Shown one piece after another: positions 29,927 through 46,340 of a stretch of DNA of 64,000 bases. This stretch comes from Siphonodentalium dalli (Eukaryota > Mollusca > Scaphopoda > Gadilida > Siphonodentaliidae). A program made the translations under genes and the position numbers. Location of the stretch: positions 14,299,814 through 14,363,813 of the forward strand of contig CP136063.1 of assembly GCA_032622095.1 (NCBI GenBank). The letters are read 5' to 3'. The notes under the pieces were generated by a model that saw nothing but the letters and a program-made list of their open reading frames with translations, was not told where the DNA came from and did no database searches. Every line of letters starts with the position of its first letter. The first letter of the stretch is position 1.

Positions 29927-31426
29927 ATAACTAATGATGTCTCACATGAGAGGACGTGATATGAATCATAACTAATGATGTCTCAAAGAGTGGACGTGAT
30001 ATGAATCATAACTAATGATGTCTAACATGATGAGAGGATGTGATATGAATCATAACTAATGACGTCTAATATCAGGAGGACGTGATATGAATCATAACTA
30101 ATGATGTCTAACATGATTAGAGGAAGTGATATGAAACATAACTAATGATGTCTAACATGAGGAGGACGTGATATGAATCATAACTAATGATGTCTAACAT
30201 GATGAGAGGATGTGATATGAATCATAACAAATGATGTCTCACATGAGAGGATGTGATATGAATCATAACTAATGACGTCTGACATTAGAGGGGGTGATAT
30301 GAATCATAACTAATAATGTCTAACATGATTAGAGGATGTGATATGAATCATAACTAATGATGTCTAACATGAGGAGGACGTGATATGAATCATAACTAAT
30401 GACGTCTAACATGAGAGGAGGTGATATGAATCATAACTAATTATGTCTAACATGATGAGAGGATGTGATATGAATCATAACTAATGATGTCTAACATGAG
30501 GAGGACGTGATATGAATCATAACTAATGATGTCTCACATGAGAGGATGTGATATGAATCATAACTATTGATGTCTAACATGAGGAGGACGTGATATGAAT
30601 CATAACTAATGATGTCTAACGTGATTAGAGGAAGTGATATGAATCATAACTAATGATGTCTAACATGAGGAGGACGTGATACGAATCATAACTAATGATG
30701 TCTAACATGATGAGTGGATGTGATATGAATCATAACTAATGATGTCTCACATGATGAGTGGATGTGATATGAATCATAACTAATGATGTCTCACATGAGA
30801 GGATGTGATATGAATCATAACTAATGATGTCTAACATGATTAGAGGAAGTGAAATGAATCATAACTAATGATGTCTCACATTAGCGGATGTGATATGAAT
30901 CATACATAATGATGTCTAACATGAGAGGATGTGATATGAATAATAACTAATGATGCCTAACATGAGAGGATGTGATATGAATCATAACTAATGATGTATA
31001 ACATGAGAGGATGTGATATGAATCATAACTAATGATGTCTAACATTAGAGGAGGTGATATGAATCATAACTAATGATGTATAACATGAGAGGATGTGATA
31101 TGAATCATAACTAATGATGTCTAACGTTAGAGGAGGTGATATGAATCATAACTAATGATGTCTAACATGAAGAGGACGTGATATGAATCATAACTAATGA
31201 TGTCTAACATGAGAGGATGTGATATGAATCATAACTAATGATGTCTCACATTAGAGGAGGTGATATGAATCATAACTAATGATGTCTAACATGATGAGGA
31301 CGTGATATGAATCATAACTAATGATGTCTAACATGAGAGGATGTGATATGAATCATAACTAATGATGTCTAACATTAGAGGAGGTGATATGAATCATAAC
31401 TAATGATCTCTAACATTAGAGGGGGT

Positions 31427-34400
31427 GATATGAATCATAACTAATGATGTCTAACATGAGGAGGACGTGATATGAATCATAACTAATGATGTCTAACATG
31501 AGAGGATGTGATATGAATCATAACTAATGATGTCTAACATTAGAGGAGGTGATATGAATCATAACTAATGATGTGTAACATGAGAGGATGTGATATTAAT
31601 CATAACTTATGATGTCTAACATGAGGAGGACGTGATATGAATCATAACTAATGATGTATAACATGAGAGGATGTGATATGAATCATAACTAATGATGTAT
31701 AACATGAGAGGATGAGATATGAATCATAACTAATGATGTCTCACATGAGAGGACGTGCATGAATCATAACTAATGATGTATAACATGAGAGTATGTGATA
31801 TGAATCATAACTAATGATGTCTAACATGAGGAGGACGTGATATGAATCATAACTAATGATGTCTAACATGAGAGGATGTGATACGAATCATAACTAATGA
31901 TGTCTAACATGGGAGGACCTGATATGAATCATAACTAATGATGTCTAACATGAGAGGATGTGATATGAATCATAACTAATGGTGTCTCACATGAGAGGAC
32001 GTGCATGAATCATAACTAATGATGTATAACATGAGAGTATGTGATATGAATCATAACTAATGATGTATAGCATGAGAGGATGTGATATGAATCATAACTA
32101 ATGATGTATAACATGAGAGGACGTGATAGGAATCATAACTAATGATGTCTAACATGAGAGGACGTGATATGAATCATAACTAATGATGAATAACATGAGA
32201 AGGACGTGTTATGAATCATAACTAATGATGTATAACATGAGAGGACGTGATATGAATCATAACTAATGATGTATAACATGAGAGGACGTGATATGAATCA
32301 TAACTAATGATGTATAACATGAGAAGGACGTGTTATGAATCATAACTAATGATGTATAACATGAGATGATGTGATATGAATCATAACTAATGATGTCTAA
32401 CATGAGAAGGACGTGATATGAATCATAACTAACGGTGTCTCACATGAGAGGATGTGATATGAATCATAACTAATGATGTCTAACATGAGAAGGACGTGAT
32501 ATGAATCATAACTAATGATGTCTCACATGAGAGGACTTGATAACTAATGATGACTAATAATGTCTCATATGAGAGGACGTGATATGATTCATAACTAATG
32601 ATATATAACACGAGAGGATGTGATATGAATCATAACTAATCATGTCTAACATGAGAGGAAGTGATACGAATCATTACTAATGATGTCTCACATGAGAGGA
32701 CTTGATAACTAATGATGACTAATGATGTCTCACATGAGAGAATGTGATATGAATCATAACTAATGATGTCTAACATGAGAGGACGTGATATGAATCATAA
32801 CTAATGATGTCTAACATTAGAGGACGTGATATGAATCAAGACTAATGATATCTAGCATGAGGACGTGATATGAATCATAGCTAATGATGTCTCACATGAG
32901 AGGACGTGATATGAATCATAACTAACGATGTGTCACATTAGAGGACGTGATATGAATCATAACTAAAGATGTGTCACATTAGAGGACGAGATATAAATCA
33001 TAACTAACGATGTGTCACATTAGAGGACGTGAGATGAATCATAACTAATGATGTCTAACATTATATGACGTGATATGAATCATAACTAATGATGTCTCAC
33101 ATGACAGGACGTGATATGAATAATAACTAATGAAGTCTAACATGAGAAGGACGTGATATGAATCATAACTAATAATGTCTAACATGAGAGGACGTGATAT
33201 GAATCATAACTAATGATGTCTAACATGGGATGACGTGATATGAATCATAACTAATGATTTCTCACATGCGAGGACGTGATATGAATCATACCTAATGATG
33301 TCTAACATGAGAGGACGTGATATGAATCATAAATAATGGTGTCTAACATGAGAGGACGTGATATGAATATTAACTAATGATGTCTAACATGAGAGGACAT
33401 GATATGCACCATAACTAATGATGTATAACATGAGAGGACGTGATATGAATCATAACTAATGATGTTTAACATGAGAGGATGTGATATGAATCATAACTAA
33501 TAATGTCTAACATGAGAGGATGTGATATGAATCATAACTAATGGTGTCTAACATGAGAGGACGTGACGTGAATCATAACTAATGATGTATAGCATGAGAG
33601 GACGTGACGTGAATCATAACTAATGATGTCTCACATGAGAGGATGTGATGTGATTCATAACTAATGATGTCTAACATGAGAGGACGTGATATGAATCATA
33701 ACTAATGATGTCTAACATGAGAGGACGTGACGTGAATCATAACTAATGATGTCTAACATGAGAGGACGTGACGTGAATCATAACTAATGATGTCTAACAT
33801 GAGAGGATGTGATATGAATCATAACTAATGATGTCTCACATGAGGAGGACGTGACGTGAATCATAACTAATGATGTCTAACATGAGGAGGACGTGACGTG
33901 AATCATAACTAATGATGTCTAACATGAGAGGACGTGACGTGAACCATAACTAATGATGACTAACATGAGAGGACGTGACGTGAATCATAACTAATGCTGA
34001 CTAACATGAGAGGACGTGATATGCATCATAACTAATGATGTCTCACACGAGAGGACGTGATATGAATCATAACTAATGATGTCTCAAAGAGAGGACGTGA
34101 TATGAATCATAACTAATGATGTCTCACACGAGAGGACGTGATATGAATCATAACTAATGATGTCTAACATGAGAAGGACGTGATATGAATCATAACTAAC
34201 GGTGTCTCACATGAGAGGATGTGATATGAATCATAACTAATGATGTCTAACATGAGAAGGACGTGATATGAATCATAACTAATGATGTCTCACATGAGAG
34301 GACTTGATAACTAATGATGACTAATAATGCCTCATATGAGAGGACGTGATATGATTCATAACTAATGATATATAACATGAGAGGAGGTGATATGAATCAT

Positions 34401-37400
34401 AACTAATCATGTCTAACATGAGAGGAAGTGATACGAATCATTACTAATGATGTCTCACATGAGAGGACTTGATAACTAATGATGACTAATGATGTCTCAC
34501 ATGAGAGGATGTGATATGAATCATAACTAATGATGTCTAACATGAGAGGACGTGATATGAATCATAACTAATGATGTCTAACATTAGAGGACGTGATATG
34601 AATCAAGACTAATGATATCTAGCATGAGGACGTGATATGAATCATAGCTAATGATGTCTCACATGAGAGGACGTGATATGAATCATAACTAACGATGTGT
34701 CACATTAGAGGACGTGATATGAATCATAACTAAAGATGTGTCACATTAGAGGACGAGATATAAATCATAACTAACGATGTGTCACATTAGAGGACGTGAG
34801 ATGAATCATAACTAATGATGTCTAACATTAGATGACGTGATATGAATCATAACTAATGATGTCTCACATGACAGGACGTGATATGAATAATAACTAATGA
34901 AGTCTAACATGAGAAGGACGTGATATGAATCATAACTAATAATGTCTAACATGAGAGGACGTGATACGAATCATAACTAATGATGTCTAACATGGGATGA
35001 CGTGATATGAATCATAACTAATGATTTCTCACATGCGAGGACGTGATATGAATCATAACTAATGATGTCTAACATGAGAGGACGTGATATGAATCATAAC
35101 TAATGATGTCTAACGTGAGAGGACGTGATATGGATCATAACTAATGATGTCTAACATTAGAGGACGTGATATGAATCAAGACTAATGATATCTAGCATGA
35201 GGATGTGATATGAATCATAGCTAATGATGTCTCACATGAGAGGACGTGATATGAATCATAACTAACGATGTGTCACATTAGAGGACGTGATATGAATCAT
35301 AACTAAAGATGTGTCACATTAGAGGACGAGATATAAATCATAACTAACGATGTGTCACATTAGAGGACGTGAGATGAATCATAACTAATGTCTAACATTA
35401 AATGACGTGATATGAATCATAACTAATGATGTCTCACATGACAGGACGTGATATGAATAATAACTAATGAAGTCTAACATGAGAGGACGTGATATGAATC
35501 ATAACTAACAATGTCTAACATGAGAGGACGTGATATGAATCATAACTAATGATGTCTCACATGACAGGACGTGGTATGAATCATAATTAATTATGTCTAA
35601 CATGAGTGGACGTGATATGAATCATAAATAATGATGTCTAACACGAGAGGAAATGATATGAATCATAACTAATGATGTCTCAAAGAGAGGACGTGATATG
35701 AATCATAACTAATGATGTCTCACACGAGAGGACGTGATATGAATCATAACTAATGATGTCTCACATGGGAGGACGTGATATGAATACTAACTAATGCTGT
35801 CTCACACGAGAGGGCGTGATATGAATCATAACTAATGATGTATAACACGATGAGAGGACGTGATATGAATCATAACTAATGGTGTCTAACATGAGAGGAT
35901 GTGATATGAATCATAACTAATGATGTTAACATGAGGGGACGTGATATGAATCATAACTAAATTAATGATGTTAACATGAGAGGACACGAGATATGAATCA
36001 TAATGAATGATGTATAACATTAGAGGACATGATATGGATCATAACTAATGATATCTAACATTAGATGATGTGATATGAATCATAACTAATGATGTCAACA
36101 TGAGAGGACGTGATATGAATCATAACTAATGATGTATAGCATGAGATGATGTGATATGAATCATAACTAATGAAGTCTAACACGATGAGAGGACGTGATA
36201 TGAATCATAACTAATGATGTCTCACACGAGAGGGCGTGACATGAATCATAACTAATGATGTCAGACATGAGAGGACGTGATGTGCACCATATCTATTGCT
36301 GTCTCACATGAGAGGACGTGATATACACCATAACTAATGATGTCTCACATGAGAGCATGTGATATACACTATTACTAGTGTTGTCTCACTTGAGAAGAGG
36401 CGATTTGCACCATAACTAATGATGTCTCACGTGAGAGGACGTGATATGAATCGTAACTAATGATGACTCACACGAGAGGACATGGTATGTATCATAACTA
36501 ATGGTGTGTCACACGAGAGGACGTGATATGAATCATAACTAATGATGTCTCACATGAGAGGACGTGATATGAATCATAACTAATGATGTCTCACATGAGA
36601 GGACGTGATATGAATCATAACTAATGATGTATCACATGAGAGGATGTGATATGAATCATAACTAATGATGTCCCACATGAGAGGAGGTGATATGAATCAT
36701 AACTAATGATTTCTTACATGAGAGGACGTGATATGCATCATAACTAATGATGTCTCACATGAGAGGACGTGATATGAATCATAACTAATGATGTCTCAAA
36801 GAGAGGACGTGATATGAATCATAACTAATGATGTCTCACACGAGAGGACGTGATATGAATCATAACTAATGATGTCTCACATGGGAGGACGTGATATGAA
36901 TACTAACTAATGATGTCTCACATGGGAGGACGTGAAATGAATCATATCTAATGCTGTCTCACACGAGAGGGTGTGATATGAATCATAACTAATGATGTAT
37001 AACACGATGAGAGGACGTGATATGAATCATAACTAATGGTGTTAACATGAGGGGACGTGATATGAATCATAACTAATGATGTTAACATGAGGGGACGTGA
37101 TATGAATCATAACTAAATTAATGATGTTAACATGAGAGGACGAGATATGAATCATACTGAATGATGTATAACATTAGAGGACATGATATGAATCATAACT
37201 AATGATATCTAACATGAGAGGATGTGATATGAATCATAACTAATGATGTTAACATGAGAGGACGTGATATGAATCATAACTAATGATGTATAGCATGAGA
37301 GGGCGTGATATGAATCATAACTAATGATGTATAACATGAGAGGACGTGATATGAATCATAACTAATGATGTCTCACACGAGAGGGCGTGACATGAATCAT

Positions 37401-40400
37401 AACTAATGATGTCAGACATGAGAGGACGTGATGTGCACCATATCTATTGATGTCTCACATGAGAGGACGTGATATACACCATAACTAATGATGTCTCACA
37501 TGAGAGCATGTGATATACACTATTACTAGTGTTGTCCACTTGAGAAGAGGCGATTTGCACCATAACTAATGATGTCTCACGCGAGAGGACGTGATATGAA
37601 TCGTAACTAATGATGTCTCACACGAGAGGACATGGTATGTATCATAACTAATGGTGTGTCACACGAGAGGACGTGATATGAATCATAACTAATGATGTCT
37701 CACATGAGAGGACGTGATATGAATCATAACAAATGATGTCTAACATGAGAGGACGTGTTATGAATCATAACTAATGACGTCTAACATGAGGACTTGATAT
37801 GAACCATAACTAATGATGTCTCACAGGCGAGGACGTGATATGAATCATAACTAATGGTGTCTCACACGAGAGGACGTGGTATGAATCATAACTAATGGTG
37901 TCAAACGCGATAGTACGTGATATGAATCATAACTAATGGTGTCTCAAAGAGAGGATGTGATACGAATCATAACTAATGATGTCTCACATGAGAGGACGTG
38001 ATATGAATCATAACTAATGATGTCCCACATGAGATGAGGTGATATGAATCATAACTAATGATTTCTTACATGAGAGGACGTGATATGCAACATAACTAAT
38101 GATGTCTCACATGAGAGGACGTGATATGAATCATAACTAATGATGTCTCAAAGAGTGGACGTGATATGAATCATAACTAATGACGTCTAACATGAGAGGA
38201 GGTGATATGAATCATAACTAATGATGTCTAACATGATTAGAGGATGTGATATGAATCATAACTAATGATGTCTAACATGAAGAGGACGTGATATCAATCA
38301 TAACTAATGACGTCTAACATGAGAGGAGGTGATATGAATCATAACTAATGATGTCTAACATGATGAGAGGATGTGATATGAATCATAACTAATGACGTCT
38401 AACATCAGGAGGACGTGATATGAATCATAACTAATGATGTCTAACATGATTAGAGGAAGTGATATGAAACATAACTAATGATGTCTAACATGAGGAGGAC
38501 GTGATATGAATCATAACTAATGATGTCTAACATGATGAGAGGATGTGATATGAATCATAACAAATGATGTCTCACATGAGAGGATGTGATATGAATCATA
38601 ACTAATGACGTCTGACATTAGAGGGGGTGATATGAATCATAACTAATAATGTCTAACATGATTAGAGGATGTGATATGAATCATAACTAATGATGTCTAA
38701 CATGAGGAGGACGTGATATGAATCATAACTAATGACGTCTAACATGAGAGAAGGTGATATGAATCATAACTAATGATGTCTAACATGATGAGAGGATGTG
38801 ATATGAATCATAACTAATGATGTCTAACATGAGAAGGACGTGATATGAATCATAACTAATGATGTCTCACATGAGAGGATGTGATATGAATCATAACTAA
38901 TGATGTCTAACATGATTAGAGGAAGTGATATGAATCATAACTAATGATGTCTCACATTAGCGGATGTGATATGAATCATACATAATGATGTCTAACATGA
39001 GAGGATGTGATATGAATAATAACTAATGATGCCTAACATGAGAGGACGTGATATGAATCATAACTAATGATGAATAACATGAGAGGATGTGATATGAATC
39101 ATAACTAATGATGTCTAACATTAGAGGAGGTGATATGAATCATAACTAATGATGTATAACATGAGAGGATGTGATATGAATCATAACTAATGATGTCTAA
39201 CGTTAGAGGAGGTGATATGAATCATAACTAATGATGTCTAACATGAAGAGGACGTGATATGAATCATAACTAATGATGTCTAACATGAGAGGATGTGATA
39301 TGAATCATAACTAATGATGTCTCACATTAGAGGAGGTGATATGAATCATAACTAATGATGTCTAACATGATGAGGACGTGATATGAATCATAACTAATGA
39401 TGTCTAACATGAGAGGATGTGATATGAATCATAACTAATGATGTCTAACATTAGAGGAGGTGACATGAATCATAACTAATGATGTCTAACATGAGGAGGA
39501 CGTGATATGAATCATAACTAATGATGTCTAACATGAGAGGATGTGATATGAATCATAACTAATGATGTCTAACATGAGAGGATGTGATATGAATCATAAC
39601 TAATGATGTCTAACATTAGAGGAGGTGATATGAATCATAACTAATGATGTGTAACATGAGAGGATGTGATATTAATCATAACTTATGATGTCTAACATGA
39701 GGAGGACGTGATATGAATCATAACTAATGATGTATAACATGAGAGGATGTGATATGAATCATAACTAATGATGTATAACATGAGAGGATGAGATATGAAT
39801 CATAACTAATGATGTCTAACATGAGAGGACGTGATATGAATCATAACTAATGATGTCTAACATGAGAGGACGTGATATGAATCATAACTAATGATGTCTA
39901 ACTTGAGAGGATGTGATATGAATCATAACTAATGATATCTAACATGAGAGGACGTGATATGAATCATAACTAATGATGTCTAACATTAGAGGATGTGATA
40001 TGAATAATAACTAATGATGTCTAACATGAGGAGGATGTGATATGAATCATAACTAATGATGTCTAACATGAGGAGGACGTGATATGAATCATAACTAATG
40101 ATGTCTAACATGAAGAGGACGTGATATGAATCATAACTAATGATGTCTAACATGAGAGTATGTGATATGAATCATAACTAATGATGTCTAACATGAGGAG
40201 GACGTGATATGAATCATAACTAATGATGTCTAACATGAGAGGATGTGATATGAATCATAACTAATGATGTCTAACATGGGAGGACCTGATATGAATCATA
40301 ACTAATGATGTCTAACATGAGAGGATGTGATATGAATCATAACTAATGGTGTCTCACATGAGAGGACGTGCATGAATCATAACTAATGATGTATAACATG

Positions 40401-41369
40401 AGAGTATGTGATATGAATCATAACTAATGATGTATAGCATGAGAGGATGTGATATGAATCATAACTAATGATGTATAACATGAGAGGACGTGATAGGAAT
40501 CATAACTAATGATGTCTAACATGAGAGGACGTGATATGAATCATAACTAATGATGAATAACATGAGAAGGACGTGTTATGGATCATAACTAATGATGTAT
40601 AACATGAGAGGACGTGATATGAATCATAACTAATGATGTATAACATGAGAGGACGTGATATGAATCATAACTAATGATGTATAACATGAGAAGGACGTGT
40701 TATGAATCATAACTAATGATGTATAACATGAGATGATGTGATATGAATCATAACTAATGATGTCTAACATGAGAAGGACGTTATATGAATCATAACTAAC
40801 GGTGTCTCACATGAGAGGATGTGATATGAATCATAACTAATGATGTCTAACATGAGAAGGACGTGATATGAATCATAACTAATGATGTCTCACATGAGAG
40901 GACTTGATAACTAATGATGACTAATAATGTCTCATATGAGAGGACGTGATATGATTCATAACTAATGATATATAACACGAGAGGATGTGATATGAATCAT
41001 AACGAATCATGTCTAACATGAGAGGAAGTGATACGAATCATTACTAATGATGTCTCACATGAGAGGACTTGATAACTAATGATGACTAATGATGTCTCAC
41101 ATGAGAGGATGTGATATGAATCATAACTAATGATGTCTAACATGAGAGGACGTGATATGAATCATAACTAATGATGTCTAACATTAGAGGACGTGATATG
41201 AATCAAGACTAATGATATCTAGCATGAGGACGTGATATGAATCATAGCTAATGATGTCTCACATGAGAGGACGTGATATGAATCATAACTAACGATGTGT
41301 CACATTAGAGGACGTGATATGAATCATAACTAAAGATGTGTCACATTAGAGGACGAGATATAAATCATA
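31427..41369. repeat. Array region related to copies 1 and 2 at offsets near 8.1-8.4 kb
   Basis: The order of variants between about 30 and 33.3 kb recurs between about 38 and 41.7 kb. Landmarks: TCTGACATTAGAGGGGG at 30278/38611, GATATTAATC plus ACTTATG at 31592/39668, and GAGGACTTGATAACTAATG at 32531/40898. Offsets range from 8,076 to 8,367, so units were gained or lost between them, including an extra run near 39.8-40.1 kb. Between lies a mosaic (33.3-37.9 kb) of blocks also found at 13-17 and 27-29 kb. Confidence 0.75.
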
Positions 41370-44300
41370 ACTAACGATGTGTCACATTAGAGGACGTGAG
41401 ATGAATCATAACTAATGATGTCTAACATTATATGACGTGATATGAATCATAACTAATGATGTCTCACATAACAGGACGTGATATGAATAATAACTAATGA
41501 AGTCTAACATGAGAAGGACGTGATATGAATCATAACTAATAATGTCTAACATGAGAGGACGTGATATGAATCATAACTAATGATGTCTAACATGGGATGA
41601 CGTGATATGAATCATAACTAATGATTTCTCACATGCGAGGACGTGATATGAATCATAACTAATGATGTCTAACATGAGAGGACGTGATATGAATCATAAC
41701 TAATGATGTCTAACGTGAGAGGACGTGATATGGATCATAACTAATGATGTCTAACATTATAGGACGTGATATGAATCAAGACTAATGATATCTAGCATGA
41801 GGACGTGATATGAATCATAGCTAATGATGTCTCACATGAGAGGACGTGATATGAATCATAACTAACGATGTGTCACATTAGAGGACGTGATATGAATCAT
41901 AACTAAAGATGTGTCACATTAGAGGACGAGATATAAATCATAACTAACGATGTGTCACATTAGAGGACGTGAGATGAATCATAACTAATGATGTCTAACA
42001 TTAGATGACGTGATATGAATCATAACTAATGATGTCTCACATGACAGGACGTGATATGAATAATAACTAATGAAGTATAACATGAGAGGACGTGATATGA
42101 ATCATAACTAATAATGTCTAACATGAGAGGACGTGATATGAATCATAACTAATGATGTCTCACATGACAGGACGTGGTATGAATCATAATTAATTATGTC
42201 TAACATGAGTGGACGTGATATGAATCATAAATAATGATGTCTAACACGAGAGGAAATGATATGAATCATAACTAATGATGTCTAACATGGGATGACGTGA
42301 TATGAATCATAACTAATGATTTCTCACATGAGAGGACGCGATATGAATCATAACTAATGATGTCTAACATGAGAGGATGTGATATGAATCATAACTAATG
42401 ATGTCTAACATGAGAGGACGTGATATGAATCATAACTAATGATGTCTAACATGAGAGGACGTGACGTGAATCATAACTAATGATGTCTAACATGAGAGGA
42501 CGTGACGTGAATCATAACTAATGATGTATAACATGAGAGGATGTGATATGAATCATAACTAATGATGTCTAACATGAGAGGATGTGATATGAATCATAAC
42601 TAATGATGTCTAACATGAGAGGATGTGATATGAATCATAACTAATGATGTCTAACATGAGAGGACGTGACGTGAATCATAACTAATGATGTCTAACATGA
42701 GAGGACGTGACGTGAATCATAACTAATGATGTATAACATGAGAGGATGTGATATGAATCATAACTAATGATGTCTCACATGAGAGGAAGTGATATGAATC
42801 CTAACTAATGATGTCTCACATGAGAGAATGTGATATGAATCATAACTAATGATGTCTAACATGAGAGGATGTGATATGAATCATAACTAATGATGTCTAA
42901 CATGAGAGGATGTGATATGAATCATAACTAATGATGTCTAACATGAGAGGATGTGATATGAATCATAACTAATGATGTCTAACATGAGAGGACGTGATAT
43001 GAATCATAACTAATGATGTCTAACATGAGAGGATGTGATATGAATCATAACTAATGGTGTCTAACATGAGAGGACGTGATATGAATCATAACTAATGATG
43101 TCTAACATGAGGAGGACGTGATATGAATAATAACTAATGATGTCTAACATGAGAGGATGTGATATGAATAATAACTAATGATGTCTAACATGAGAGGATG
43201 TGATATGAATCATAACTAATGATGTCTAACATGAGAGGATGTGATATGAATCATAACTAATGATGTCTAACATGAGAGGACGTGACGTGAATCATAACTA
43301 ATGATGTATAACATGAGAAGACGTGATATGCATCATAACTAATGATGACTAACATTAGAGGACGTGATATGAATCATAACTAATGATGTCTAACATGAGA
43401 GGACGTGATATGTACCATAACTAATGATGTATAACATGAGAGGACGTGATATGCACCATAACTAATGATGTATAACATGAGAGGAGGTGATATGAATCAT
43501 AACTAATGATGACTAACATGAGAGGATGTGATATGAATCATAACTAATGATGTCTAACATGAGAGGACGTGACGTGAATCATAACTAATGATGTATAACA
43601 TGAGAAGACGTGATATGAATCATAACTAATGATGTCTAACATGAGAGGACGTGATATGTACCATAACTAATGATGTATAACATGAGAGGACGTGATATGA
43701 ATCATAACTAATGATGTCTAACATGAGCGGACGTGATATGAATCATAACTAATGATGTCTCACATGAGAGGATGTGACATGAATCATAACTAATGATATC
43801 TCACATGAGAGGATGTGATATGAATCATAACTAATGATGTGTAACATGAGAGGATGTGATATTAATCATAACTAACGATGTGTCACATTAGAGGACGTGA
43901 GATGAATCATAACTAATGATGTCTAACATTATATGACGTGATATGAATCATAACTAATGATGTCTCACATGACAGGACGTGATATGAATAATAACTAATG
44001 AAGTCTAACATGAGAAGGATGTGATATGAATCATAACTAATAATGTCTAACTTGAGAGGACGTGATATGAATCATAACTAATGATGTCTAACATGGGATG
44101 ACGTGATATGAATCATAACTAATGATTTCTCACATGCGAGGACGTGATATGAATCATAACTAATGATGTCTAACATGAGAGGACGTGATATGAATCATAA
44201 CTAATGATGTCTAACGTGAGAGGACGTGATATGGATCATAACTAATGATGTCTAACATTAGAGGACGTGATATGAATCAAGACTAATGATATCTAGCATG

Positions 44301-46340
44301 AGGACGTGATATGAATCATAGCTAATGATGTCTCACATGAGAGGACGTGATATGAATCATAACTAACGATGTGTCACATTAGAGGACGTGATATGAATCA
44401 TAACTAAAGATGTGTCACATTAGAGGACGAGATATAAATCATAACTAACGATGTGTCACATTAGAGGACGTGAGATGAATCATAACTAATGATGTCTAAC
44501 ATTAGATGACGTGATATGAATCATAACTAATGATGTCTCACATGACAGGACGTGATATGAATAATAACTAATGAAGTATAACATGAGAGGACGTGATATG
44601 AATCATAACTAATAATGTCTAACATGAGAGGACGTGATATGAATCATAACTAATGATGTCTCACATGACAGGACGTGGTATGAATCATAATTAATTATGT
44701 CTAACATGAGTGGACGTGATATGAATCATAAATAATGATGTCTAACACGAGAGGAAATGATATGAATCATAACTAATGATGTCTAACATGGGATGACGTG
44801 ATATGAATCATAACTAATGATTTCTCACATGAGAGGACGCGATATGAATCATAACTAATGATGTCTAACATGAGAGGATGTGATATGAATCATAACTAAT
44901 GATGTCTAACATGAGAGGACGTGATATGAATCATAACTAATGATGTCTAACATGAGAGGACGTGACGTGAATCATAACTAATGATGTCTAACATGAGAGG
45001 ACGTGACGTGAATCATAACTAATGATGTATAACATGAGAGGATGTGATATGAATCACAACTAATGATGTCTAACATGAGAGGATGTGATATGAATCATAA
45101 CTAATGATGTCTAACATGAGAGGATGTGATATGAATCATAACTAATGATGTCTAACATGAGAGGACGTGACGTGAATCATAACTAATGATGTCTAACATG
45201 AGAGGACGTGACGTGAATCATAACTAATGATGTATAACATGAGAGGATGTGATATGAATCATAACTAATGATGTCTCACATGAGAGGAAGTGATATGAAT
45301 CCTAACTAATGATGTATCACATGAGAGGATGTGATATGAATCATAACTAATGATGTCTAACATGAGAGGATGTGATATGAATCATAACTAATGATGTCTA
45401 ACATGAGAGGATGTGATATGAATCATAACTAATGATGTCTAACATGAGAGGATGTGATATGAATCATAACTAATGATGTCTAACATGAGAGGACGTGATA
45501 TGAATCATAACTAATGATGTCTAACATGAGAGGATGTGATATGAATCATAACTAATGGTGTCTAACATGAGAGGACGTGATATGAATCATAACTAATGAT
45601 GTCTAACATGAGGAGGACGTGATATGAATAATAACTAATGATGTCTAACATGAGAGGATGTGATATGAATAATAACTAATGATGTCTAACATGAGAGGAT
45701 GTGATATGAATCATAACTAATGATGTCTAACATGAGAGGATGTGATATGAATCCTAACTAATGATGTCTAACATGAGAGGACGTGACGTGAATCATAACT
45801 AATGATGTATAACATGAGAAGACGTGATATGCATCATAACTAATGATGACTAACATTAGAGGACGTGATATGAATCATAACTAATGATGTCTAACATGAG
45901 AGGACGTGATATGTACCATAACTAATGATGTATAACATGAGAGGACGTGATATGCACCATAACTAATGATGTATAACATGAGAGGAGTTGATATGAATCA
46001 TAACTAATGATGACTAACATGAGAGGATGTGATATGAATCATAACTAATGATGTCTAACACGAGAGGACGTGACGTGAATCATAACTAATGATGTATAAC
46101 ATGAGAAGACGTGATATGAATCATAACTAATGATGTCTAACATGAGAGGACGTGATATGTACCATAACTAATGATGTATAACATGAGAGGACGTGATATG
46201 AATCATAACTAATGATGTCTAACATGAGCGGACGTGATATGAATCATAACTAATGATGTCTCACATGAGAGGATGTGACATGAATCATAACTAATGATGT
46301 CTCACATGAGAGGATGTGATATGAATCATAACTAATGATG
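41370..46340. repeat. Tandem block duplication, period 2,501 bp
   Basis: Copy 1 is about 41370-43870 and copy 2 about 43871-46340. TATGACGTG occurs at 41431/43932 and the TAACACGAGAGGAAATG unit at 42242/44743. The junction near 43870 is a chimeric unit: its left part carries the GATATTAATC variant and its right part the ACTAACGATGTGTCAC variant. That pins the exchange point inside a single unit. Confidence 0.85.

Larger units (their letters stand above)
19750..31426. repeat. Higher-order repeat, copy 2, shorter and interrupted by the insertion
   Basis: Homologous to 5712-19749. The offset is 14,038 up to about 28.3 kb, then 11,353 up to 29595, then 11,677 after the insertion. The 2,685-bp shortening equals the 2,478-bp and 207-bp duplications present only in copy 1. 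The remaining offset change is the insertion plus small unit differences beside it. At about 31426 copy 2 runs on into further array sequence, whereas copy 1 ends there at the tandem junction. Confidence 0.85.
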
